IMG/VR virus record: IMGVR_UViG_3300006752_000200
Location: 1-25,451 of that record
Strand: one strand, 5' to 3'
Source of the DNA: a virus
DNA: 25,451 nt
In this document: positions 14,575 through 20,659 of the stretch, in pieces
Layout of the letters: every line of letters starts with the position of its first letter
Position numbering within the stretch: the stretch's first letter is position 1
Made by a program: the position numbers and the translations under genes
The notes under the pieces: model-generated
Seen by the model: only the letters and a program-made list of their open reading frames with translations
What the model was told of the DNA's origin: nothing
The model's database searches: none

Positions 14575-15255
14575 ATGACCTTTTCACTCGCTGACCTTGC
14601 CAACGCGATCCCTACCAAATCAACCACACGCGCTACCAAAACGCCCCACGTGATCAATGTCGAAATTGACCTTGAAACCCTCGCTGATTCACCCCTCATC
14701 GCTTGCCCCAACCTCGCTCCTGTCTTCGCTAACCCGCGTCATGCCTACGACATCATCAAGGGTAACGATGCACCGCTCACAATCACCCCTAACGTCTCGC
14801 TCGCAATCGCACCTAAACACGCGACCTTGACCCTCACCTCCACCTCCAACACATCACCAAAACTTGACGACATCGTGATGCCACGTGTTCTCACGAACCT
14901 TGCTCAATGCAACGTCTCATCACGTCGCCACCCACGCCACCAAATGAACCAACTCGTGTCGTTGTGTACCATCGCGCGCCTCGTTGCCTGTTTCGCTACA
15001 TACCTTCGACCGCGTGACGTGACGATCTCACGAACACAGGGTAACGATGTCCTGTACGCGCACACTGCACATTCTCCGACTGCTCTCGCTCATGCTGTTG
15101 CCTGTGTTGTGTGCGCGTCCTGTGATGATCACACCGCATACACGCACGCCTTCAACGCTGTTCACAACGCCTTGACGCGCACCACCGACACCGACGCGCT
15201 TCCTCATGACTACCCCGCGACCCTCGTCAACGCGCTTGCTACGCTCTGCCCCTGA
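14575..15255 (+). CDS. Hypothetical protein (226 aa), paralogue of the 10295-11149 product, between two parS-like sites
   Basis: Not recognised. FSLADLA (3-9), LAPVFANPRHAYDIIKGN (47-64) and QLVSLCTIARLVACFATYL (126-144) recur in the same order in the larger product of 10295-11149. The protein is rich in Ala, Thr, His and Cys, basic in the middle (SSRRHPRHQ) and contains hydrophobic alpha-helical stretches without a clear membrane span. The ATG at 14575 follows GGGAG; the frame extends to TTG 14551 inside the leader hairpin, which I reject. Coding-strand C greatly exceeds G (28 versus 11 in 15181-15240). It is the only gene between the two parS-like sites and palindrome clusters, so it is the first candidate for a protein that binds them. 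Confidence 0.75.
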   Translation: MTFSLADLANAIPTKSTTRATKTPHVINVEIDLETLADSPLIACPNLAPVFANPRHAYDIIKGNDAPLTITPNVSLAIAPKHATLTLTSTSNTSPKLDDIVMPRVLTNLAQCNVSSRRHPRHQMNQLVSLCTIARLVACFATYLRPRDVTISRTQGNDVLYAHTAHSPTALAHAVACVVCASCDDHTAYTHAFNAVHNALTRTTDTDALPHDYPATLVNALATLCP

Positions 15256-15660
15256 TCCTCACCTCGCGCTGATCTGATCCCCCGTGCGCTCCGTGTCCAC
15301 ACCACGAACCGCACAACACACACGCGCTCATGCGCGTGTTCTCGTTTGCACCCCCACCACCTGGAGCAACGTTGCGCCTTGATCCGCCCCCCCGCGACCG
15401 CGCACTACCCATGCCTCGCGTGTGATGCTTGAATCTTGACCGCCCCCGCTGTGACTCGACCCCGCTCACCTCTGCGCTGCTCATCACTCACGCGTCTCAC
15501 AATGCCTCTTAAACGCTTCGTATCGTCTCACCTATACGCTGACACACCTTGACCCTCTAACGTTGCCTGTGATCGATCCTCGCAATGATCACGCCTCACT
15601 CACCACCGCCTCCCGACCACGCCCCGCCTTCCTAGTTGGTATCGTTACTACCTCGCGACC
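15256..15660. other. C-rich non-coding region with a terminator-like hairpin
   Basis: ACACGCGC-TCAT-GCGCGTGT (15320-15339) is a perfect 8-bp stem 64 bp after the stop at 15255. The following TTCTCGTTT is only weakly T-rich, so termination is possible. GCAACGTTGC near 15367 is a 10-bp palindrome. Nothing else was found. Confidence 0.45.
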
Positions 15661-15675
15661 ATGACGCGCTCCCTA

Positions 15676-15691
15676 TGTTTCACGTGAAACG
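15676..15691. other. parS: parS-like ParB-binding site, right copy
   Basis: The same 16-mer as at 14344-14359, TGTTTCACGTGAAACG, within a longer identical stretch TATGTTTCACGTGAAACGT. The copies are 1332 bp apart in the same orientation. Here the TTGTACAA cluster follows the site, whereas at the left copy it precedes it. Confidence 0.75.
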
Positions 15692-15720
15692 TCTGCGCCT
15701 CGCGTTGACCCCGTGCAACC

Positions 15721-15809
15721 TTGTACAACCGACCCGACCTTGACCCGCGCCCAACGTTGTACAACGCTGTACAACGTCGCGCTGTGTTCAACGTTGTACA
15801 ACGTTGAAC
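15721..15809. repeat. Right cluster of TTGTACAA palindromes with a 24-bp perfect palindrome
   Basis: TTGTACAA at 15721, 15757 and 15794, and CTGTACAA at 15767. The last lies at the centre of a perfect 24-bp palindrome at 15786-15809, whose half is GTTCAACGTTGT. The 15757-to-15767 distance is 10 bp, as between two sites of the left cluster. Confidence 0.78.
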
Positions 15810-15838
15810 GCGCCTGAGCGTTCTGTTTAACCGAACGA

Positions 15839-15907
15839 CCGAAAAACCGAAAAAAATCATTTTTTCCCGTTTTTCCGAAAAAAAAAATTTTCGCGAAATT
15901 TGCGAAA
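15839..15907. other. A/T tracts with a long imperfect inverted repeat
   Basis: An imperfect 18-bp inverted repeat spans 15839-15877 (left arm begins CCGAAAAACC, right arm ends GTTTTTCCG). A run of ten A, TTTTCGCGAAA and further A-tracts follow. It could be a bidirectional terminator or an easily melted or bent element of an origin. Confidence 0.5.
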
Positions 15908-15982
15908 AAAACCCGACTTCTCGGCCGTCCGAAACGTGACACCCTTTACGACAGAATGAAAAATGAAAGTGTCGGACAAAAA

Positions 15983-16011
15983 AGTTTTAGAAAACTACGG
16001 TAGAACCGAAC
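15983..16011 (+). promoter_or_regulatory. Recurrent element B (AGTTTTAGAAAACT subtype)
   Basis: AGTTTTAGAAAACTACGG followed by TAGAACCGAAC. The first 14 bases are palindromic except for the central AG. The same subtype precedes the terminase gene (18764) and the minor head gene (22209). Confidence 0.58.
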
Positions 16012-16059
16012 TAGAATGATGATGATACCAAGAATAACCTTTGCAAAACTGAGGTTTAT

Positions 16060-16087
16060 TTGCTAAACTAGCTATTGATAGTAATCT
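16060..16087 (+). promoter_or_regulatory. Sigma70-like promoter, TTGCTA family
   Basis: TTGCTA at 16060-16065, a 16-bp spacer and TAATCT at 16082-16087. TTGCAA at 16041-16046 with TAAACT at 16064-16069 (17-bp spacer) is an overlapping alternative. Confidence 0.55.
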
Positions 16088-16134
16088 ACGGAAATTAAAA
16101 ATTCGGTGATCATTAAAAAGATAGGGCAAGAGAC

Positions 16135-16428
16135 ATGGCAAGAATCTACTATTTAAAGACAAAGACAGAAGACAGTGATGGAGACATAACGGGTGATATG
16201 TGGGGTCACTCTAAGATGCAATTAATCGCGTTTGCAGAAGACTTACTAAGAGAAGGACTCGCTAAGAGCTGTAAGGTTTACGAGATGACCTTTAACCATG
16301 AGGGTTCACCGCGACACTTGTTGGTGAGTGTTCTGAACAAGGACATAAAGCCTGAATCTGTAATGATATGGAAGTCTTCATCTGACTGCTACGAGGCTTT
16401 GATTCAGAGAGAAAATAACAATGATTGA
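16135..16428 (+). CDS. Hypothetical protein (97 aa)
   Basis: Unknown family. A compact alpha/beta sequence: a basic start (ARIYYLKTKTED), a helix (MQLIAFAEDLLREGLAKSC), a strand-like KVYEMTFNHEGSPRHLLVSV, and a polar C-terminus. There is no membrane segment. The ATG lies after AGGGCAAGAGAC. The gene overlaps rusA by 8 bp (ATG of rusA within its last codons), so the two are cotranscribed and this protein may act in the same DNA-processing step. Confidence 0.74.
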   Translation: MARIYYLKTKTEDSDGDITGDMWGHSKMQLIAFAEDLLREGLAKSCKVYEMTFNHEGSPRHLLVSVLNKDIKPESVMIWKSSSDCYEALIQRENNND

Positions 16429-16915
16429 CCTAAGATTTTTCGCACTGGGCGCACCGAGAGGAAAACAGCGTCCACGCATGGCGCGCAGAGGCCGAAGAAC
16501 GATCACGTACACACCTACTGAGACTTTAGAATATGAGCGTAAGATACGAGAGGCTTTTCTGTTATCCGCGATACACGATCAGCTCCCGTTGATCGGGCCG
16601 CTTTGGGTGGATCTGGTAGCAATCTTCCCGCGTACTAAGGCTTTATCCTTCTGTTATAAGAACGGTACATACAAGCACAGCACCTCACGCATATTACACG
16701 CGGTTAAACCCGACGAAGACAACATACGCAAATGTGTCCTAGATGGGATTGGAGACTACATAGAGGGTGGCGATTCAAGGGTTGTCGGAGGCACAACACT
16801 CAAGGTCTACTGTTCAATCGACGAGAGCCCTGGAACGCTCGTCCGTATCCGGCAATTCAAGGATCTTTCTGAGATCAACGCCATTTATGATTGGGGCTGG
16901 GCGTCCAATCGGTAA
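16421..16915 (+). CDS. rusA: RusA-family Holliday junction resolvase
   Basis: RusA is a small dimeric endonuclease that cuts four-way DNA junctions, used by phages to clear branched DNA before packaging. The family pattern is visible: a basic N-terminus (APRGKQRPRMARRGRRT), KPDEDNIRKCVLDGI at 96-110 holding the metal-binding aspartates D98 and D100 and the conserved N101 and K104, and D108 with GGDSRVV (115-121), where D118 takes the place of the third acidic ligand. The length of 164 residues is a little longer than the about 120 of E. coli RusA because of a C-terminal extension. The last 102 bp overlap the oppositely directed spanin-like gene. Confidence 0.9.
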   Translation: MIDLRFFALGAPRGKQRPRMARRGRRTITYTPTETLEYERKIREAFLLSAIHDQLPLIGPLWVDLVAIFPRTKALSFCYKNGTYKHSTSRILHAVKPDEDNIRKCVLDGIGDYIEGGDSRVVGGTTLKVYCSIDESPGTLVRIRQFKDLSEINAIYDWGWASNR

Positions 16916-17203
16916 CGTGTTGATTTCTTTTTTCATCATACGGGATGAGCCATTTAAATGCTTTAACGTCTTAAGTACACGGGCTCTCATCTTCTCATTA
17001 GCGATGCGCGCCTGTATCTGTTTATCTTTAAGGGCTTGAACAAGATCCTGTTGCTGTAATGACTGCGCTCTCAGCATCGTAAGATCTTTATTCAATCTAT
17101 TAATCGCCTGTTTCTTTGCGGCTATGGTGTGATTACTGTGCATGAGATAACAACTAAGGCTAAGCAGTAATATAAACGTGCTGAATACAATAAGACGGCT
17201 CAT
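16814..17203 (-). CDS. Inner-membrane spanin-like protein (Rz-like, 129 aa)
   Basis: The N-terminus RLIVFSTFILLLSLSCYLM is a signal anchor, followed by a long charged region (about 28-85) with heptad-like spacing predicted to form a periplasmic coiled coil (KQAINRLNKDLTMLRAQSLQ) and a proline-rich end. This is the plan of an i-spanin, which links inner and outer membranes to complete lysis. AGGGAG precedes its start, which overlaps the upstream stop as TAATG. No o-spanin gene embedded within or after it was found, though the lipoprotein at 11546 could serve. It is convergent with rusA, sharing 102 bp of coding DNA. Sequence identity to a named Rz is not evident. Confidence 0.68.
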   Translation of the reverse strand: MSRLIVFSTFILLLSLSCYLMHSNHTIAAKKQAINRLNKDLTMLRAQSLQQQDLVQALKDKQIQARIANEKMRARVLKTLKHLNGSSRMMKKEINTLPIGRPAPIINGVDLRKILELPDTDERSRALVD

Positions 17204-17517
17204 TATTGACTCCCTGTAAAGAGCCTTGTGTTTAGGGCTCTAATATCAGTGCGGGTTTCCTCCATACGCTTGTCGATCCTGTCAAGGGTCACTGTGATCG
17301 ACCCTAGCGTTACGGCATTCGCGGTGGTTGTTTTACTGAGCGCTTTGATATCTTCGGCTGCGGAATCAACTGCGTTTTGTGTGTTATCTAGGCGTGCCTT
17401 TAAGACCGCGACATCATTACTAATGGTATTGATCCACAACAACGCGGGTGCTAAGCCTGCGGCGCATAATTTCCAAATAAGATCTGTTTTTACACCTGAA
17501 GGGACAGGATTTTCCAT
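17203..17517 (-). CDS. Membrane-anchored coiled-coil lysis protein, holin-like (104 aa)
   Basis: One hydrophobic segment (LIWKLCAAGLAPALLWINTI, about 13-32) is followed by a probable coiled coil (VAVLKARLDNTQNAVDSAAE) and a charged tail. Small single-span proteins next to an Rz-like gene are often holins or holin partners, so export of the transglycosylase at 17890, or control of lysis, is plausible. The start at 17517 is chosen for the AGGAG 7 bases upstream; a longer frame to 17580 lacks a ribosome site and covers the promoter. The minus-strand promoter at 17553-17580 would drive both lysis genes, in opposition to the rest of the genome. Confidence 0.6.
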   Translation of the reverse strand: MENPVPSGVKTDLIWKLCAAGLAPALLWINTISNDVAVLKARLDNTQNAVDSAAEDIKALSKTTTANAVTLGSITVTLDRIDKRMEETRTDIRALNTRLFTGSQ

Positions 17518-17552
17518 GAAGACACTCCTAAGCGTTGGCATTATTTCCGCTA

Positions 17553-17580
17553 ATTTTAGCACATTAAATGTATTGTGCAA
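17553..17580 (-). promoter_or_regulatory. Minus-strand sigma70-like promoter for the lysis pair
   Basis: On the minus strand TTGCAC (17580-17575), a 16-bp spacer and TAAAAT (17558-17553). GCACA and TGTGC on either side of the spacer form an inverted repeat. It is divergent from the plus-strand promoter at 17596, 15 bp away. Confidence 0.6.
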
Positions 17581-17595
17581 ACCTCGCGATAATAT

Positions 17596-17624
17596 TTGCT
17601 AAGATTATCGGTATAACGTATGAT
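17596..17624 (+). promoter_or_regulatory. Sigma70-like promoter, TTGCTAAGA family
   Basis: TTGCTA at 17596-17601, a 17-bp spacer and TATGAT at 17619-17624. Confidence 0.74.
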
Positions 17625-17639
17625 AAATACGTTAAATGA

Positions 17640-17670
17640 TGTGATTATCACACCCCCCGACGAAATGGAG
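17640..17670 (+). promoter_or_regulatory. Structured 5' leader (short form)
   Basis: TGTGA-TTA-TCACA (17640-17652) is followed directly by CCCCCC (17653-17658) and GGAG (17667-17670) before the ATG at 17676. This is the most compact version of the leader seen at 6337, 9076, 10224 and 14516. Confidence 0.55.
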
Positions 17671-17675
17671 ACACA

Positions 17676-17906
17676 ATGTCTGATGAATCCCGACCATCGT
17701 CCTGTAAGAAGACGATTTATTTCCCAAGCGCGATGCTTGAAGAAATCATGCAAGAATGTACACGCCTAGAGCGGAGCTTCTCTTGGGTAATGCAGAGAGC
17801 ATGGCGCTTTTCCAAGCAATCAATCCAAGACATGCCCGGATTAAATGATATAGAAGGCATAGAAGAACCGCCCACTGAGGAAAAAATTAATGCTGACGCT
17901 CGCTAA
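17676..17906 (+). CDS. Small ribbon-helix-helix-like protein (76 aa)
   Basis: KKTIYFPSAMLEEIMQECTR followed by LERSFSWVMQRAWRFSKQSI fits a ribbon-helix-helix fold: a short strand, a helix with LEEI, and a second helix starting at SFSW. It closely resembles in pattern a small-protein family I recall from Myxococcota and Bdellovibrionota (TIGR04563), but that assignment is from memory. Ribbon-helix-helix proteins bind DNA as dimers, so this may be a regulator. GGAG precedes the ATG by 5 bases and the gene overlaps the transglycosylase gene by 17 bp. An acidic tail (EGIEEPPTEEK) follows the domain. Confidence 0.7.
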   Translation: MSDESRPSSCKKTIYFPSAMLEEIMQECTRLERSFSWVMQRAWRFSKQSIQDMPGLNDIEGIEEPPTEEKINADAR

Positions 17907-18432
17907 GCTTTGTACTTTTGTGGCGTTACAGACTTTTTCTGCCCACACTCCGACGTATACGCCTTTGAGTTCTATGTCCATCTCTTACCAAAATAAGTGG
18001 AAGAGAAAATACATGAAGCCCAAGATCGACGAATGCAAGAAACTGCTTATGCTAGCAAAAGATCTACCAGGGCTACATGTAGACAAGAAGCTAAGACTAA
18101 AGCGTCATGAATATCTTTGGGTTCTCGCGACGGCTGTCGTCGAAAGCGCATTAGACGATAATGTCGTATCTTCGCGCAAGGCGAGGAGCTCTATGCAGAC
18201 ATACCGCAAGTATTCGCCATGTGTGCGATGTGATTTACGGGTAGCGGGTATTTACCACGCTGTACGTTATCTAAGAGAGCATGGCGCGTGTTCAGCAGCG
18301 GCCAAATATAACGCTGGGCCTAGAGGTTCTTGTATGGGTGTTGGCAGTGGCTATGCTGTAAAAGTGCTTAATGTGTATGAGCGCATATGCGAAGAAGACG
18401 GCACAAAATGCCCGATTGATTGGGGTTGCTAA
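17890..18432 (+). CDS. Lytic transglycosylase-like peptidoglycan hydrolase (endolysin candidate)
   Basis: The first 24 residues (MLTLAKLCTFVALQTFSAHT onward) look like a signal peptide or signal-arrest sequence. The domain that follows has the soluble lytic transglycosylase order: WVLATAVVESALDD with catalytic E85, RKARSSMQ at 97-104 in place of the usual GLMQ, a helix around AGIYHAVRYLREHG, and AAAKYNAGP at about 136-144. Such enzymes cleave MurNAc-GlcNAc bonds to release anhydro-muropeptides. At 180 residues it is short for a virion protein and suits an endolysin; an entry enzyme is the alternative. Four cysteines (C111, C114, C134, C148) suggest disulfides in the periplasm. GAGG precedes the start. 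Confidence 0.8.
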   Translation: MLTLAKLCTFVALQTFSAHTPTYTPLSSMSISYQNKWKRKYMKPKIDECKKLLMLAKDLPGLHVDKKLRLKRHEYLWVLATAVVESALDDNVVSSRKARSSMQTYRKYSPCVRCDLRVAGIYHAVRYLREHGACSAAAKYNAGPRGSCMGVGSGYAVKVLNVYERICEEDGTKCPIDWGC

Positions 18433-18762
18433 ATGAAGATTGATGATTACCAAGATTTTACTGAGACTACGGCTATTTACCCGAAGGACACCGCGCTCGC
18501 TTACCTCGCTCTAGGGCTTGCCTCTGAAACGGGTGAGGTTTGCGATAAGCTTAAGAAGCATATTCGCGACTCAACAGAAGATGAGCTATCACGATCACAA
18601 GCAATAGAGTTGGCTAAAGAGCTAGGCGATGTTCTTTGGTATGTGGCTAGAATCGCTCAAGAATTAGACATGTCTTTATCGCAGGTCATCTTAATGAACT
18701 ACAACAAGCTAACTAGCCGTAAGGCTAATAACACTATAAAGGGTAGCGGAGATAACCGCTAA
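18433..18762 (+). CDS. MazG-like nucleoside triphosphate pyrophosphohydrolase
   Basis: MazG-fold enzymes hydrolyse (d)NTPs, or ppGpp-like alarmones, to monophosphates, and phages use them to influence nucleotide pools or host stress signalling. SETGEVCDKLKK holds the first metal-binding ExxE (E32 and E35) and KELGDVLWYVARIAQEL holds the second ExxD (E63 and D66). The total of 109 residues fits a single-domain, four-helix MazG. The ATG abuts the preceding stop (TAAATG), so translation is coupled to the transglycosylase. Element B lies just after its stop. Confidence 0.9.
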   Translation: MKIDDYQDFTETTAIYPKDTALAYLALGLASETGEVCDKLKKHIRDSTEDELSRSQAIELAKELGDVLWYVARIAQELDMSLSQVILMNYNKLTSRKANNTIKGSGDNR

Positions 18763-18763
18763 A

Positions 18764-18795
18764 AGTTTTAGAAAACTAGGGTAGAACTTGATATG
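18764..18795 (+). promoter_or_regulatory. Recurrent element B at the terminase start
   Basis: AGTTTTAGAAAACTAGGG followed by TAGAACTTGATATG. It begins 2 bp after the mazG-like stop and its end overlaps the terminase ATG. AGGG inside the element may be the ribosome site. Confidence 0.6.
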
Positions 18796-20460
18796 GAAAC
18801 AAAACGAATAATTTCAAGAAAAGACATGCTCGAGCTTGCAGACAAGGCTTTTAAATTTTGTCTCGTCGCAAGCGGTGTAGAGCTTTACCCTTATCAAAAA
18901 GAGTTTGGCTTACGGATCTGTCAATCTGTTCTACTTGAGGATGCTGATGAGATCACCGCGTTGTTCTCTCGCCAGAGCGGTAAGACTGAAACTGTATCAT
19001 GTGTTGTACCAAGCCTATGCGTATTACTCCCTACGTTAGCGCAAGATCCCGCTCTTTCGGAAGACTCTCGCATCTCTAAATTTAAAGGCGGCTTTTGGTG
19101 TGGCATCTTTGCGCCTAATTACGAGTTAGCGGGTATTATGCACTCTCGCATGGCGGCTCGTCTCGCGAGTTCTGCGATGCAAGAGGTATTGCAAGATCCT
19201 GATATTGACATACAGCTCAACTCAGGGCGCAAGATCCTCCAACTTCCGAATGGTAGCCGTGTTGATTCTAATAGCGCGGGACCACATACCGCCATAGAGG
19301 GTAAAACTTACCACTTACTGATATGTGAAGAGACACAAGACATAGCAGACTATAAGATACGCAAGAGTATTCACCCTATGGGCGCGGCTACTTCTGCAAC
19401 AATCATTAAGATTGGAACTCCCGCGCCTAGAGTATGTGACTTCTACGAGGCTTGTGAACGTAACCGAACACGTAGCCTAGAGGCGGGCCAAAACTCGCTT
19501 AAGACTCACTTTGAGTATGACTATACTGTAGCGCAACAATATAACCCGCGTTATGAGCAATACATTGTTAAAGAGATCCAACGTCTTGGCTACGAGAGTG
19601 ATGACTTTCGTATGTCCTATAGACTGCATTGGATATTAGAGCGTGGTTTATTTATTACTCCTGAACTACTTAAAGAGTGCGGAGTTAGCACTCGCGAAAC
19701 TCTCCGCTCTGAGAGTGGCGATTCGACGTTCGCGCTATCAGCGGGATTATCGAATGTAGATAGATCGACTGATAATCTAATAGCGTCAATTGATATTGGT
19801 CGACACAGCGACTCTACGGTGGTGACTGTCGCTAAGGTTTGGTGGGAGAATCCGTCTAAGCAGGCGGGTGAACAGCGATTTCATACACATATTCTTAATT
19901 GGCTAGAGCTTCAAGGCGACGACCATGAGAGGCAATACCCACAGATCTTACAGTTTTTATCGAACTATAATTTAGGATCTATTGTTGTTGACGCTACGGG
20001 TAGAGGTGATCCAATTTACGACCGCATTAACGCAGACTTGGAAGACATCGAGGTATGGCCGTTTATCTTTACTCAGAAATCAAAGCATGAGGGTTATACT
20101 GTTCTATATCAGGAGATTTTTGCCAAGCGGATCACATACCCTTCATCTCCAGGAGCACAAAAGAGCTCAAAATGGAGAAAGTTTGTAAGACAAACCACGA
20201 CATTGGAGAAAAATTGGAAGGGCAAATATATGTCTGTAGAGGCCCCTTCTCAAAAGGGCAAGGGAGCAAAGGCTCTTGATAAGCCTCACGATGATTACCC
20301 TGATAGCCTAATGATGTTATGTTGGCTGATACACCGAAAGAGTTGGAGCATAGACTATGGAGAATCCCTCACACGAAAATCAGACATGCTCTACGACCGA
20401 GCAAGAGACAGACGATCGGGACTTACATCAAACGCCCGTTCTAGCCGGAATAGATGGTGA
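18793..20460 (+). CDS. terL: Terminase large subunit
   Basis: TerL is the ATP-driven motor and nuclease that packages phage DNA through the portal. The ATPase half has LYPYQKEFG (an adenine-motif-like region, 31-39), Walker A SRQSGKTE (59-66), Walker B YHLLICEET (173-181) and the coupling motif IKIGTPAP. The nuclease half has ASIDIGRHSDSTVV, SIVVDATGRGDPIYDRI and KPHDDYPDSLMMLCWL, supplying RNaseH-like acidic residues. The length of 555 residues is normal. In Walker B the usual DE is replaced by EE after a cysteine (ICEE). The start at 18793 follows AGGG in element B. The last 104 bp overlap the next gene. No small terminase subunit gene is recognisable upstream. Confidence 0.93.
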   Translation: METKRIISRKDMLELADKAFKFCLVASGVELYPYQKEFGLRICQSVLLEDADEITALFSRQSGKTETVSCVVPSLCVLLPTLAQDPALSEDSRISKFKGGFWCGIFAPNYELAGIMHSRMAARLASSAMQEVLQDPDIDIQLNSGRKILQLPNGSRVDSNSAGPHTAIEGKTYHLLICEETQDIADYKIRKSIHPMGAATSATIIKIGTPAPRVCDFYEACERNRTRSLEAGQNSLKTHFEYDYTVAQQYNPRYEQYIVKEIQRLGYESDDFRMSYRLHWILERGLFITPELLKECGVSTRETLRSESGDSTFALSAGLSNVDRSTDNLIASIDIGRHSDSTVVTVAKVWWENPSKQAGEQRFHTHILNWLELQGDDHERQYPQILQFLSNYNLGSIVVDATGRGDPIYDRINADLEDIEVWPFIFTQKSKHEGYTVLYQEIFAKRITYPSSPGAQKSSKWRKFVRQTTTLEKNWKGKYMSVEAPSQKGKGAKALDKPHDDYPDSLMMLCWLIHRKSWSIDYGESLTRKSDMLYDRARDRRSGLTSNARSSRNRW

Positions 20461-20659
20461 TGTAGAGTTATCTATTGATGTCATCGCGCATGAGGCGGGT
20501 ATTGATCCTAAGTTGGTACGTAGATATTTATATCGCGGAGTGTTAGGTTCAACTAAGGCATCAGATGTCCGAGATTGGCTTAATCATCATCAACCTAATC
20601 TTGTTTGTCGCGGCTCTCGGATTGACAGAGGTCGCGTCTTTAATAAATGGAGAAACTAA
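20357..20659 (+). CDS. Small protein with a probable helix-turn-helix (100 aa)
   Basis: The C-terminal part (ELSIDVIAHEAGIDPKLVRR, then YLYRGVLGSTKASDVRDWLN) resembles a MerR/excisionase-like winged helix: a first helix, a turn with GIDP and a recognition helix. The N-terminal 35 residues are acidic and polar and probably disordered. GGAG at 20345-20348 lies 8 bases before the ATG even though this is inside terL, so the 104-bp overlap is likely real. The stop is followed immediately by the portal ATG. Its place between TerL and portal makes a displaced small terminase subunit possible, but a transcription regulator is equally so. Confidence 0.68.
   Translation: MENPSHENQTCSTTEQETDDRDLHQTPVLAGIDGDVELSIDVIAHEAGIDPKLVRRYLYRGVLGSTKASDVRDWLNHHQPNLVCRGSRIDRGRVFNKWRN

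Noticed and set aside
15239-15487. Minus-strand frame of 82 codons
   Set aside because: Gly/Arg/Ser low-complexity product caused by the C-rich plus strand; no start signal.
15648-15942. Minus-strand frames of 70 and 89 codons ending in FHVKH/SRET
   Set aside because: Same artefact: they read through the right parS-like site, the palindrome cluster and the A/T tracts.
11935-16134. DnaA boxes (TTATNCACA)
   Set aside because: None found by eye in either orientation, so the origin idea rests on iterons and palindromes only.
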